Shown in pieces: positions 1 to 8,897 of a stretch of DNA of 64,000 bases (position 1 is the stretch's first letter; every line of letters begins with the position of its first letter). The translations under genes were made by a program, and so were the position numbers. Below the pieces are notes generated by a model, which was not told the DNA's origin, did no database searches, and saw only the letters and a list, made by a program, of their open reading frames with translations. Source of the stretch: Terrimesophilobacter bigeumensis (GTDB taxonomy: Bacteria; Actinomycetota; Actinomycetes; Actinomycetales; Microbacteriaceae); contig NZ_BAABAE010000003.1 of NCBI RefSeq assembly GCF_039537265.1, forward strand, positions 868,001-932,000, read 5' to 3'.

Positions 1-72
1 GTGACGCACAACGACCTCGGCCATCTGCCGGTCGAGCTGCGATCGGGGCTGCCGGAGGCGCAGCCGTACTGA
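1..72 (+). CDS. C-terminal end of an unidentified protein (partial)
   Basis: Frame 1 is open from the first base to a TGA at 70-72 and gives 23 residues ending in EAQPY. The gene begins outside the window. The visible tail is too short to name a family. A GTG happens to be the first codon, but a 23-residue gene is not credible, so it is taken as the end of a longer gene. It converges on the GNAT gene with about 10 bases between them and no terminator hairpin. Confidence 0.5.
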   Translation: MTHNDLGHLPVELRSGLPEAQPY

Positions 73-82
73 GAGGCGCGCG

Positions 83-565
83 CTAGGGCGAGAGCGGTTT
101 GCCGTACCAGTTGGTCGCGTTCGGATTGTCGTTGTACGGCTCGATCGCCCGGTAGCCGCTCGAGAGGTAGAGGCCGGCAGCGGCCTCGAGGCTCGCATTC
201 GTGTCGAGCACGGCGTGGGTCGCCCCGAAGCCGATCGCCCGTGCCTCGAGCTCGGCGAGCAGCTTCCGGCCGAGACCCTGCCCGCGCCCCTCCGGCTCGA
301 CCCAGAGGTGCTTGACCTCGAACCAGACCTCGTCGTCGATGCCCGGCTCGATCCGCCGGATGCCGCCGCATCCGACCGCATCGCCGCTGCCATCCACGTC
401 ACCGACGACGAGGAACACGCCCTGCGGCGGGGCGAACTGCGCATCGCCCGGATGCACGATCGTGTAGCCGTGGGCTCCGGTGAAACCGAGTTCGCGGCTC
501 GCGAAATAGTCGGACAGCAACCGGTGCGCGACGGGGTCGGAGGGCAGGGTTTCCCGGAAGATCAC
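83..565 (-). CDS. GNAT-family N-acetyltransferase
   Basis: A 160-residue protein with the GNAT acetyl-CoA loop RGQGLGRKLL in the middle (the Q/RxxGxG/A pattern of motif A) after a beta strand HLWVEPEG, and a C-terminal segment LYLSSGYRAIEPYNDNP typical of motif B in small-molecule or protein N-acetyltransferases. The substrate cannot be inferred. The start is GTG. On this strand TAGGCT (572-577) lies six bases upstream, which suggests a leaderless transcript. The gene is divergent from dapB, whose own -10 box is about 33 bases away. Confidence 0.8.
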   Translation of the reverse strand: MIFRETLPSDPVAHRLLSDYFASRELGFTGAHGYTIVHPGDAQFAPPQGVFLVVGDVDGSGDAVGCGGIRRIEPGIDDEVWFEVKHLWVEPEGRGQGLGRKLLAELEARAIGFGATHAVLDTNASLEAAAGLYLSSGYRAIEPYNDNPNATNWYGKPLSP

Positions 566-571
566 CCTGCC

Positions 572-577
572 AGCCTA
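572..577 (-). promoter_or_regulatory. Probable -10 box of the leaderless GNAT gene
   Basis: TAGGCT on the minus strand, six bases before the GTG start. This matches the TANNNT plus 6-8 base arrangement repeated before many genes in this window. No clear -35 is visible. Confidence 0.45.
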
Positions 578-609
578 GGGCTGTGCGAGTGCCGGTTGCT
601 CGTGGTTGG

Positions 610-615
610 TAGGTT
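610..615 (+). promoter_or_regulatory. Probable -10 box of leaderless dapB
   Basis: TAGGTT lies seven bases before the dapB ATG at 623, so transcription should begin at or next to the start codon. There is no Shine-Dalgarno sequence, which agrees with leaderless initiation. Confidence 0.5.
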
Positions 616-622
616 TGGCGAC

Positions 623-1378
623 ATGACAATACGGGTCGCCGTCGTGGGCGCAACCGGGCGCATGGGTGCCCTCGTGTCCCGCATCATCGAGGAGTCCGAC
701 GACTTCGAGCTCGCGGCGGGCATCGGCTCGAAGGGCGAGCTCGCGGACATCCTCGACGCGGATGCCGTGGTCGACGTCTCCCTCCCGGCCGCGAGCCCCC
801 GCGTGGTCGACTTCGCCGTCGAGCACGGGCTCGACGTCCTGGTGGGCACGAGCGGCTGGACGAGCGAGCGCATTGCAGCGGTGGAGGCGAAGGTAGCGGC
901 GAAGGCCGCCGCGGGCTCCGAGGTGGGAGTCATCATCGTCCCGAACTTCTCGCTCGGCTCTGTTCTCGCCACGAGATTCGCGGCGACGGCCGCGAGGTTC
1001 TTCGACTCGATCGAGGTCATCGAGGCGCACGGCTCCTCGAAGATCGACTCGCCCTCCGGCACCGCCATCCGCACGGCAGAGCTCATGGCGGCAGAACGAA
1101 CGGCTGCCGGGCAGGGGCTCGTCGCCGCACCGCACACCGACCAGCGCGCCCGCGGAGAGCAGGTGGCCGGCATCCCGGTGCACAGCATCCGTCTGCAGGG
1201 CGTCGTCGCGAAGCAGGACGTGCTGTTCGGTGGGACGGGAGAAGTGCTCACCCTCAGCCACGAGACGCTCTCTCCGGCCGCCTACGAGGCGGGGATACTG
1301 CTCGCGCTGAGGGCGCTGCCGACAGCGAGCGGGGTCACGGTGGGCCTCGACTCCCTCCTCGGGTTCGGCGAATCGTGA
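623..1378 (+). CDS. dapB: 4-hydroxy-tetrahydrodipicolinate reductase
   Basis: A 251-residue cytosolic NAD(P)H enzyme that reduces the DapA product in lysine/meso-diaminopimelate synthesis. The N-terminal Rossmann loop is GATGRMG (residues 9-15). The active-site segment is EAHGSSKIDSPSGTA, with H136 and K140 in the places of E. coli H159 and K163; the usual second His of the HH pair is Gly. The frame stays open further upstream, but ATG 623 is chosen because the protein then begins at the usual MTIRVAVVGATGRMG and a -10 box sits seven bases before it. The stop overlaps the next gene's GTG. Confidence 0.95.
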   Translation: MTIRVAVVGATGRMGALVSRIIEESDDFELAAGIGSKGELADILDADAVVDVSLPAASPRVVDFAVEHGLDVLVGTSGWTSERIAAVEAKVAAKAAAGSEVGVIIVPNFSLGSVLATRFAATAARFFDSIEVIEAHGSSKIDSPSGTAIRTAELMAAERTAAGQGLVAAPHTDQRARGEQVAGIPVHSIRLQGVVAKQDVLFGGTGEVLTLSHETLSPAAYEAGILLALRALPTASGVTVGLDSLLGFGES

Positions 1379-1830
1379 GCAGCAGGATCTTCGCGGCCGT
1401 CATGGCCGTGCTGCTCGTGGTGTACCTCGCCCTCGTGGTGCAGCTCGCCCTCCGGCTCATCGCGGTCGATGAGCCGGTCGCCAAGGGACTCGGAATCGCT
1501 CTGTTCGTTCTTCCGGTCGTCGGCCTGTGGGCCCTGGTCGCCGAGGTGGTGTTCGGCATCCGCAGCGAGCGACTGGGGCGCATGCTCGCCACCGAGGGAG
1601 AGCTGCCGCTTCAGGACCTTCCCCGTCGCCCGAGCGGTCGGATCGAACGTGCTGCGGCGGATGCTGCCTTCGCTCAGTACCAAGCGGAGGCGGAGGCCGC
1701 GCCAGGGCGCTGGGAGTCCTGGTACCGGCTCGGGCTCGCCTACGACGCGTGCGGCGATCGTCGCAGGGCGCGGGGAGCGATTCGTCGAGCGATCGCGCTG
1801 GAGGGCGGCGGTCGCGGGGCTTCGGACTGA
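1375..1830 (+). CDS. Small membrane protein with a TPR-like tail
   Basis: A 151-residue protein with two hydrophobic segments (about residues 6-28 and 37-60), then a soluble region. The end, WYRLGLAYDACGDRRRARGAIRRAIAL, has the spacing of a single tetratricopeptide repeat. It starts at GTG in a GTGA overlap with the dapB stop, so it is translationally coupled to dapB. Function is unknown. The protein may be a membrane-tethered assembly factor, but nothing in the sequence names a partner. Confidence 0.75.
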   Translation: MSSRIFAAVMAVLLVVYLALVVQLALRLIAVDEPVAKGLGIALFVLPVVGLWALVAEVVFGIRSERLGRMLATEGELPLQDLPRRPSGRIERAAADAAFAQYQAEAEAAPGRWESWYRLGLAYDACGDRRRARGAIRRAIALEGGGRGASD

Positions 1831-1842
1831 GTCGGCCCGGAA

Positions 1843-2271
1843 CTACGTGAGGCTCGCCTCGAGTGTGATCGTGATCCCGGCGAGCGCACGCGATACCGGG
1901 CAGGTCTCCTTCGCCTCGTTGGCGAGGTTCTGGAACGCCTCGTCGGTGATGCCCTCGACGTCGGCGCTCACCAGGAGGTGGCTGCCGAGGATACCTCCCT
2001 GGGCGGGGTCGAACGTCACGGCGGCGGTCACCTGCAGGCTCTTCGGCGGCGTGCCCGCCTTGGCGAGCAGGCTCGAGAACTGCATGGAGTAGCACGAGGC
2101 GTGGGCTGCGCCGAGCAACTCCTCGGGGTTCGTCCTGCCGGCCTCGCCCTCGGTGCGCGCGGCCCAGGTGACCGGGAACTCCGCGGCCTCGGAGGAGTCG
2201 AGGCTGATCGTGCCGCTGCCGGACTTCAGATCGCCGATCCAGAGTGTGGTCGATTCGCTCGTGAGCGCCAT
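1843..2271 (-). CDS. OsmC/Ohr-family peroxiredoxin
   Basis: A 142-residue protein of the OsmC family, which reduces organic hydroperoxides with two cysteines. Both are present: NPEELLGAAHASCYSMQF carries the peroxidatic Cys and KETCPVSRAL the resolving Cys. The Arg in the N-terminal half that positions the thiolate is plausibly in WAARTEGE. The length is usual for OsmC. It lies convergent to the dapB operon and divergent from thyX. The protein should be a cytosolic homodimer that protects against fatty-acid or other organic peroxides. Confidence 0.88.
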   Translation of the reverse strand: MALTSESTTLWIGDLKSGSGTISLDSSEAAEFPVTWAARTEGEAGRTNPEELLGAAHASCYSMQFSSLLAKAGTPPKSLQVTAAVTFDPAQGGILGSHLLVSADVEGITDEAFQNLANEAKETCPVSRALAGITITLEASLT

Positions 2272-2320
2272 GGTCGTCTCCTTCGTTCGCGTGTCTCCAC
2301 CCTAAGCCAGCGTCGTTCGC

Positions 2321-2326
2321 TATCGT
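2321..2326 (+). promoter_or_regulatory. Probable -10 box of leaderless thyX
   Basis: TATCGT lies seven bases before GTG 2334. This spacing favours GTG 2334 over the in-frame GTG 2325 as the thyX start. Confidence 0.45.
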
Positions 2327-2333
2327 GAAGGCC

Positions 2334-3143
2334 GTGTCAGAAGATGCCCAGCCTCCACATTCCCCGGCCGAGCCTGTCGATTCTCCGGTCGAGCCTGCCG
2401 AGACCCCCGCGCCCATCCAGTTCCGCTCCGACGTGACGGTGGAGCTCGTGCGCTCCAGCGCCCACGACTCCGACGTGCTCTTCGCCGCACGCGTGTCGAC
2501 CCAGGGCGAGCAGACCCTCGAGTCGAGCCAGCTCGACGGCGCCCAGACCGAGCAGGATGAGAAGCGCAACCGCGGCCTCATCAACTACCTCATGCGCGAC
2601 CGGCACGGCTCCCCGTTCGAGCACAACTCGATGACGTTCTACGTGCAGGCCCCGATCTTCGTCTTCCGCGAGTTCATGCGGCATCGCATCGCCTCCTACA
2701 ACGAGGAGTCGGGACGCTACCGGGAGCTGAACCCGGTCTTCTACGTCCCGTCGGTCGAGCGCAACCTCATCCAGACCGGAAAGCCCGGCGCCTACGAGTT
2801 CCATCCCGGGACCGCCGAGCAGACCGCGCTCGTCGAACAGCAGACGCGCGATGTGTCCCGTCACGCCTACGAGGCGTACCAGCGGATGCTCGAGGCCGGC
2901 GTCGCGCGTGAGGTCGCCCGGATCGTCCTCCCGCTCACGATCTATTCCTCGATGTACGTCACCATGAACGCCCGTTCGCTCATGAACTTCCTGAGCCTGC
3001 GCACCAAGCGCGACGGCAGCCACTTCCCATCCTTCCCCCAGCGCGAGATCGAGATGTGCGCCGAGAAGATGGAGGAGCACTTCGCCGAGCTCATGCCGCT
3101 GACCTATGCGGCGTTCAACGGGAACGGCCGCGTCGCGCCCTAG
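2334..3143 (+). CDS. thyX: Flavin-dependent thymidylate synthase ThyX
   Basis: A 269-residue FAD- and NADPH-dependent enzyme that methylates dUMP to dTMP with methylenetetrahydrofolate. The ThyX signature RHRxxSxNExSxRY is intact as RHRIASYNEESGRY (residues 116-129). The catalytic C-terminal segment MNARSLMNFLSLRT is also present. Residues 10-27 form a Pro/Glu-rich extension encoded by two copies of the REP-like repeat (2359-2406). The start is GTG 2334, seven bases after a -10 box; GTG 2325 is the alternative. Next in actinobacteria one expects dapA, but here a 5.7-kb insert intervenes. Confidence 0.95.
   Translation: MSEDAQPPHSPAEPVDSPVEPAETPAPIQFRSDVTVELVRSSAHDSDVLFAARVSTQGEQTLESSQLDGAQTEQDEKRNRGLINYLMRDRHGSPFEHNSMTFYVQAPIFVFREFMRHRIASYNEESGRYRELNPVFYVPSVERNLIQTGKPGAYEFHPGTAEQTALVEQQTRDVSRHAYEAYQRMLEAGVAREVARIVLPLTIYSSMYVTMNARSLMNFLSLRTKRDGSHFPSFPQREIEMCAEKMEEHFAELMPLTYAAFNGNGRVAP
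2359..2406 (+). repeat. REP-like element in the thyX coding region, two units
   Basis: Two units of about 21 bases, CCGGCCGAGCCTGTCGA and CCGGTCGAGCCTGCCGAGACC, match the family core GGTCGAGCTTGTCGAGACC found elsewhere in the window. They are read in frame as PAEPVDSPVEPAETP and lie before the conserved ThyX fold. Confidence 0.6.
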
Positions 3144-3197
3144 CCCATCGGCGGTGGCGCGGACCTGACGCACTCGGAACCCGCGATGCACGGATGC

Positions 3198-3245
3198 TTG
3201 CAGCCTGCAATTTCGAGTGCAAAAGCCTGCAAGAAAACTTGCAAG
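3198..3245 (+). promoter_or_regulatory. Phased TGCAA boxes before the RpiR-type regulator
   Basis: TGCAA begins at 3206, 3218, 3228 and 3240, that is at steps of 12, 10 and 12 bases, close to one helical turn each. The first box forms a small inverted repeat TTGCAgccTGCAA (3198-3210) and the last is the palindrome CTTGCAAG. The array lies 45-90 bases before the regulator start and is a good candidate operator. The binding protein is inferred, not shown. Confidence 0.45.
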
Positions 3246-3288
3246 AAAGCCCTTGATCGCAAGCTTGATAGCACCATATGGTCGGGAC

Positions 3289-4125
3289 ATGCTTCTGCGA
3301 GAACGACTCGATGCCTTTGCCGGCCAGCTGACCAGTGCCGATCGTGCCGTGCTCGATGTGCTGCTTTCGCACCCGACGGAATCGGCGTTCCTCCCGGCAG
3401 ACCGGATAACAGCGCGTGCCAACGTGCACGTTGCCGCGGCGACACGGCTGGCGAAGAAGCTCGGATATGCCGGTTATCCGGGGCTTCGCGAATCACTTCA
3501 GCGGGAACTTCTCGACGGTGTCGGAGCAGCCGACCGCATCCGTAACAGGCTGTCCCACGCCGAGTCCGACGATGTTCTCGCCTCACTCGTGAGCGAAGAA
3601 GCGGCAGCGCTAGCGGAGGCTGTTCGCACCGTCTCCCATGCCGACCTCAAGGCTGTCGCCAACCAGATACTCGCCGCGCGCAGGACGCTCATCTTCGCCC
3701 AGGGCAACGCGACCGTACTCGCCGGAATGCTGGAGCGGCGCTTGCGGCGGTTCGGGTTCAACGTCGGCATGCTGGGGACGAACAACAGGGACCTCGCCGA
3801 AACCCTGGTCTCCCTGCAGAAGGGCGATGTCGTTCTGTGCATCGCGCTGCGGCGCATCCCCACTCAGCTGCGCGGCCTGCTGAAGACGATCGACGAGGTC
3901 GGCGCGACGAGCATCCTCTTCACCGACACGCTCGACGCTCAAATCCGCCCACGCCCGAACCATGTGCTGGCGGCAGCACGAGGCACCGGTCGCGAGTTCC
4001 AATCGCTGACCGTGCCGATGGCGATCGCCAATGCCCTCGTGCTCACGGTTGCCACGGCGGGCGGAAGCCGGGCCATGAAGTCCCTGGAGCGTCTCGACGA
4101 GCTTATGAAACGGTTCGGGGACTAG
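3289..4125 (+). CDS. RpiR-family transcriptional regulator (HTH plus SIS domain)
   Basis: A 278-residue regulator. Residues 1-75 form the RpiR-type helix-turn-helix (the stretch LPADRITARANVHVAAATRLAKKLGY), and residues 120-260 form a SIS domain, the fold by which this family senses phosphosugars. ATG 3289 is taken as start. The frame stays open back to 3217, but that would add a 24-residue basic leader unlike the family. It is the first gene of a block with an ABC importer and a phosphatase and probably controls them. Third-position GC looks lower than in flanking housekeeping genes. Confidence 0.85.
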   Translation: MLLRERLDAFAGQLTSADRAVLDVLLSHPTESAFLPADRITARANVHVAAATRLAKKLGYAGYPGLRESLQRELLDGVGAADRIRNRLSHAESDDVLASLVSEEAAALAEAVRTVSHADLKAVANQILAARRTLIFAQGNATVLAGMLERRLRRFGFNVGMLGTNNRDLAETLVSLQKGDVVLCIALRRIPTQLRGLLKTIDEVGATSILFTDTLDAQIRPRPNHVLAAARGTGREFQSLTVPMAIANALVLTVATAGGSRAMKSLERLDELMKRFGD

Positions 4126-4173
4126 ACAGTCGCCACCGGGGCAGTTGTTTCACCGTAATTCCCGACATCAATC

Positions 4174-4180
4174 AAGGAGG
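4174..4180 (+). promoter_or_regulatory. Strong ribosome binding site of the solute-binding protein
   Basis: AAGGAGG ends four bases before ATG 4185. It fixes the start although the frame is open much further upstream, and it implies high expression, as expected for a binding protein. Confidence 0.75.
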
Positions 4181-4184
4181 ATTC

Positions 4185-5354
4185 ATGCGATCACCATCAC
4201 AACGCCGCGTTCCCGTGCGCGCGGCGATAGCCGTCATGGCGTTGTCCGGCATGCTGTTGACCGGCTGCAGTAGTTCGACGAACGAACCGCCCGCGTCGGA
4301 CGAGCTGGACGGCCTCAGTCTCGAGGAGCTGAAGGCGCAGGCCCTCGAGGAGGGATCGGTCGTCGTCTACTCGTTCACCAGTCGTATCGCCGCGATCGAA
4401 GCGGCCTTCGAAGCCGAATATCCGGGGATCGACCTCATCGGGCACGACATCTCGGCAACCGAGCAGGTGGCAAGGCTGAAGGCCGAATCGGCGTCGGGAA
4501 CCACGACCGCGGACGTCGCCTATATCGCGGACGCACCCATCGTGATCCGCGACCTGGTCGAACCCGGCATCCTGCTCCCGTATGTGCCTGCCCGTGTCGC
4601 CGACGCGTTGCCCGCGGAACACAGCGCGCCGCTTCCGGCCAATCGGCTCTCCACGAAGGTGCTTCTGTACAACGAGGAAGCAAATCCGGACGGCCCGCCC
4701 GTGGCGAACCTCTGGGAGCTCACCGAACCGGAGTGGAACGGCAAGGTGGTCATGGTCGACCCGAACGTGCGCGGCGACTACCTGGATCTGATGACCGAGG
4801 CCGTATTGCGCTCAGATGAATTCTCGTCGGCGTACGAAGAGCTCTACGGAAAGAGCGTGCAACTGGATGACGGTATCCAGAACGCCGGCGAGCAGTGGAT
4901 CAAGATGCTCTATGACAACGGCTTGATCCTGGTCGATGACACGGATGCCGTCAACAGCGCCGTGGGAAAGATGGGCCAGGCCTCGCCGCCCGTCGGTTTC
5001 TCGTCGTATTCCGACCTGCGCGACAACGAGGAGGAGGGTTGGGCTCTGCAGGTTGCGGCAGGAGTGGCGCCGGCCTCGGGAATCGTGTTCCCGGCGTACC
5101 TCGGGCTCGTCGCGGGCGGCGATCACCCCGCCGCAGCGAGACTCTTCATCGACTTCGCGATGGGAGACGACAGTGAGACCGGCGGCCCGGGCTATGCCCC
5201 GCTCTACGTCGCCGGTGATTACCCGACGAGAACCGATATCGTCCCACCGGACGGCGCGCTCACACTCGACGAGCTCGCGGCCTGGGTGATCGATCCTGCC
5301 GAGACGATCACGATCCGCTCGGATGTCGCCGACTTCCTGCTGACACTGGAGTAG
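4185..5354 (+). CDS. ABC importer substrate-binding lipoprotein, AfuA/FbpA-like
   Basis: A 389-residue lipoprotein with a signal peptide and lipobox LLTGC (Cys at about residue 28), followed by a type-II periplasmic-binding fold (GSVVVYSFTSRIAAIEAAFEAEYPGI and the NLWELTEPEWNGKVVMVDP segment). This family carries ferric iron, 2-aminoethylphosphonate or sugar phosphates. There is no adjacent Tyr-Tyr pair, the usual ferric ligand, so iron is less likely. The permease gene starts four bases after its stop. Substrate is inferred from context (RpiR regulator, phosphatase) to be a phosphorylated organic compound. Confidence 0.82.
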   Translation: MRSPSQRRVPVRAAIAVMALSGMLLTGCSSSTNEPPASDELDGLSLEELKAQALEEGSVVVYSFTSRIAAIEAAFEAEYPGIDLIGHDISATEQVARLKAESASGTTTADVAYIADAPIVIRDLVEPGILLPYVPARVADALPAEHSAPLPANRLSTKVLLYNEEANPDGPPVANLWELTEPEWNGKVVMVDPNVRGDYLDLMTEAVLRSDEFSSAYEELYGKSVQLDDGIQNAGEQWIKMLYDNGLILVDDTDAVNSAVGKMGQASPPVGFSSYSDLRDNEEEGWALQVAAGVAPASGIVFPAYLGLVAGGDHPAAARLFIDFAMGDDSETGGPGYAPLYVAGDYPTRTDIVPPDGALTLDELAAWVIDPAETITIRSDVADFLLTLE

Positions 5355-5358
5355 GCAC

Positions 5359-7145
5359 GTGCGCGCAGAGCCGGCCCTTCGGGGCGAAGCCGTCCGGGTG
5401 AGCCCCGGCGATCGCGGGAAGCGGCTTCGCTCCTGGCTCACGAACCCCGTCGCCGTCCTCGGACTGGTGACGACCGCGGTCCTCGTCGTTCTCGTCGTCA
5501 TGCCGTTGATCGGACTCATCGGTACGACGCTGGGAACGGATGGGCTGGACGCCTGGCAGAAGGTTCTCAGTGGCCGCCTCGCCCCCAACCTGTTCTGGGA
5601 GCCGCTCGCCAACTCGCTGGTCATCGGGTCGGCGACGGCTATCGGCTCTGTACTGATCGGCAGCTTCATGGCGTGGCTTGTGGTGATGACCGACGCACCC
5701 TTCCGCAAGACCATCGCCGTGCTGGCTACCCTGCCGTTCGCACTTCCGAGCTTTGCCCTGGCCCTGGCGTGGGAGACGGTGTTCCGGAACGATCTCATCG
5801 GCGGCCGGGTCGGCCTGTTACAGGACCTCGGCCTGGCGGTGCCGGACTGGCTGGCGTGGGGCACTGTCCCGATCTCCGCGACTCTGATCGCGCATTACTA
5901 CTCCCTCACCTTCACCCTCGTTGCCGCCGGCCTGGCCACGGTCAATGGCAGTCTCACCGAAGCCGGTGAGATGGCCGGCGCAACGAGGGCGAGGGTGGCC
6001 CGCTCGATCGCTTTGCCGATCGTGCTTCCGAGCATCATCTCCGGGGCGATGCTGGCGTTCGCGGAAGGCGTGAGCAACTTCGCGGCACCCGCGCTGCTGG
6101 GACTGCCGGTGCGGTTCCAGACGTTGTCCACCAGGCTTTACGGTGCGATTGCGACGGGCGAGACGGAGCGTGGGTTCGTCCTCGCACTGCTGCTGATCGC
6201 GATTGCGGCAATGGTGCTGTTCGCGAGCACTCGGGTCGTCGGCGGACGCCGCTCCTATGCGACGATCACCGGAAAGGGTGGCAGGAGGTCGGCCATCTCC
6301 CTGGATCGGTGGCGCTGGCCGCTGACTTTGCTCGCCGGCCTGATCGCCCTTGCCACGACGATTCTTCCAGGGCTGGTCCTTCTCATGTCCAGTTTTGCGC
6401 GCCGGACGAACTCGTTGACGGGGGGCTTCACGCTGCACTTCTGGATCGGCGAGTCCGATCCGGGGTTCGCCCAGGGGCAGCGGGGGATTCTCTTGAATCC
6501 GACCGTGATCGAGGCGATCTGGACCACGATCGGACTGGGTCTGGCGGTTGCCGTCTGCGCGACGACCCTCGGACTGGCGATCGGCTACGTCATCACGCGG
6601 CTGAAGCGCCCGAAATTCTTGAGCAACGCTCTCGGCATCCTGTCGTTCCTGCCGTTCCTGTTCCCGGGTGTCGCGCTCGGAGCAGCGTTCATCGCCCTGT
6701 TCGGGCGCCCGATCGGCCCGTTGCCGGCGCTGTACGGCACCTTTGCCATCCTGGTGATCGCCGGCGCTGCGTACACTCTTCCGTTCGCCTCGCAATCGGG
6801 CCGGGCGGCCGTCGGGCAGATCGCGACGGACCTCGAGGAGGCGGCGACCATGACGGGAGCGGGCCTCGGGCGGCGCATGGTGCGGGTCGTGATACCGCTG
6901 GCCGCTCGCGGACTCCTCGCCGGTGCCGTGCTCGTCTTCGTCAAGATGATCCGGGATCTCTCCCTGGTCGTTCTCCTGGTCACGCCGGCCACTCCGCTGC
7001 TGTCGGTCATGACGTATCGGTACGCGAGCGAGGGTTTCGCCCAGTTCGCCACCGCAATCACCGTGCTCATCGCCGTCATCTCCATTTCGGCGACTCTTCT
7101 CGCTCGGCGTCTTGAGAGCGCCGCACAACCCTGGTCGGAGGCCAC

Positions 7146-7149
<4 letters not shown>
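5359..7149 (+). CDS. ABC importer permease, two fused MetI-like domains
   Basis: A 596-residue integral membrane protein with about twelve hydrophobic segments in two halves, each with a binding-protein-dependent permease core. The EAA loops are visible as EAGEMAGATRARVARSIALP in the first half and EEAATMTGAGLGRRMVRVVIP in the second. One polypeptide therefore supplies both halves of the channel, as in FbpB and AfuB. The start is GTG just after the binding-protein gene. Its stop overlaps the GTG of the ATPase gene. Confidence 0.88.
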
Positions 7150-8254
<1,105 letters not shown>

Positions 8255-8258
<4 letters not shown>

Positions 8259-8845
8259 GGCTATTGCTCGTTCGTCATGGAGAGACGGCATGGAACGCCG
8301 GGCACCGGCTGCAGGGCAGCGAAGACATCCCGCTGTCCGAATCCGGACGGGGGCAGGGGCGCCTCCTCGCCCCGCTGGTGGCTGCTCAACGGCCGACCCG
8401 CTGCATCTCGTCCCCGCTGTCTCGCGCGACGGCGACGGCTGCCCTGCTCGGCTTCCACGATCCCGAACTGGATGAGCGGTGGCAGGAGGCACACCTGGGC
8501 GACTGGACAGGACTATCTTCCGCCGAACTGGGGCGACGGGGTGACGGCGCCTATAAATCATGGCGGGCCGGTGTGTTCACGCCACCAGGCGCAGAGACGT
8601 TCGAAGCGCTCACCGATCGTGTCGTCTCGGCCGTCGAGCAGCTGTTGCCAAACGATAGGACAGTCCTCGTCGTCACCCACGGTGGGCCTATTCGAGCGTT
8701 GTGCCAGGCGTTCGTCGGGCTTCAGGCGAACGCGCTGGTCCCCGTCGACCCGGCGAGCCTGACCATTATCGATTTCACCGATCGGGCGCGGCTGCGCGCC
8801 TACGGTGCTACCACGAGCGGTCTCAGCGAGGACCCGCCGGATTGA
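8255..8845 (+). CDS. Histidine phosphatase (phosphoglycerate mutase-like)
   Basis: A 196-residue cytosolic phosphatase of the branch-1 histidine acid phosphatase family. The phospho-acceptor motif is VRHGETAWN near the N-terminus (H8), and the second catalytic His is in VVTHGGPIRAL. ATG 8255 overlaps the ATPase stop as ATGA; the upstream GTG 8234 in the same frame lies inside the ATPase gene and is less likely. It may dephosphorylate the imported compound, which would explain linkage to an importer and an RpiR regulator. The true substrate cannot be read from the sequence. Confidence 0.85.
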
Positions 8846-8884
8846 GTCGCATCGCACCGTGGCCCGGTGCAACCGGCGGCGCGA

Positions 8885-8890
8885 TACCCT
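8885..8890 (+). promoter_or_regulatory. Probable -10 box of leaderless dapA
   Basis: TACCCT lies seven bases before GTG 8898. There is no Shine-Dalgarno sequence. The dapA-rnj unit therefore has its own promoter and does not depend on the inserted importer operon. Confidence 0.5.
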
Positions 8891-8897
8891 GTAACGC

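Noticed and set aside
4185..5354. Ferric iron as substrate of the importer
   Set aside because: Although the family is often labelled iron(III), there is no Tyr-Tyr pair in the binding protein, and the regulator and phosphatase point to a phosphoester. Left open rather than called.
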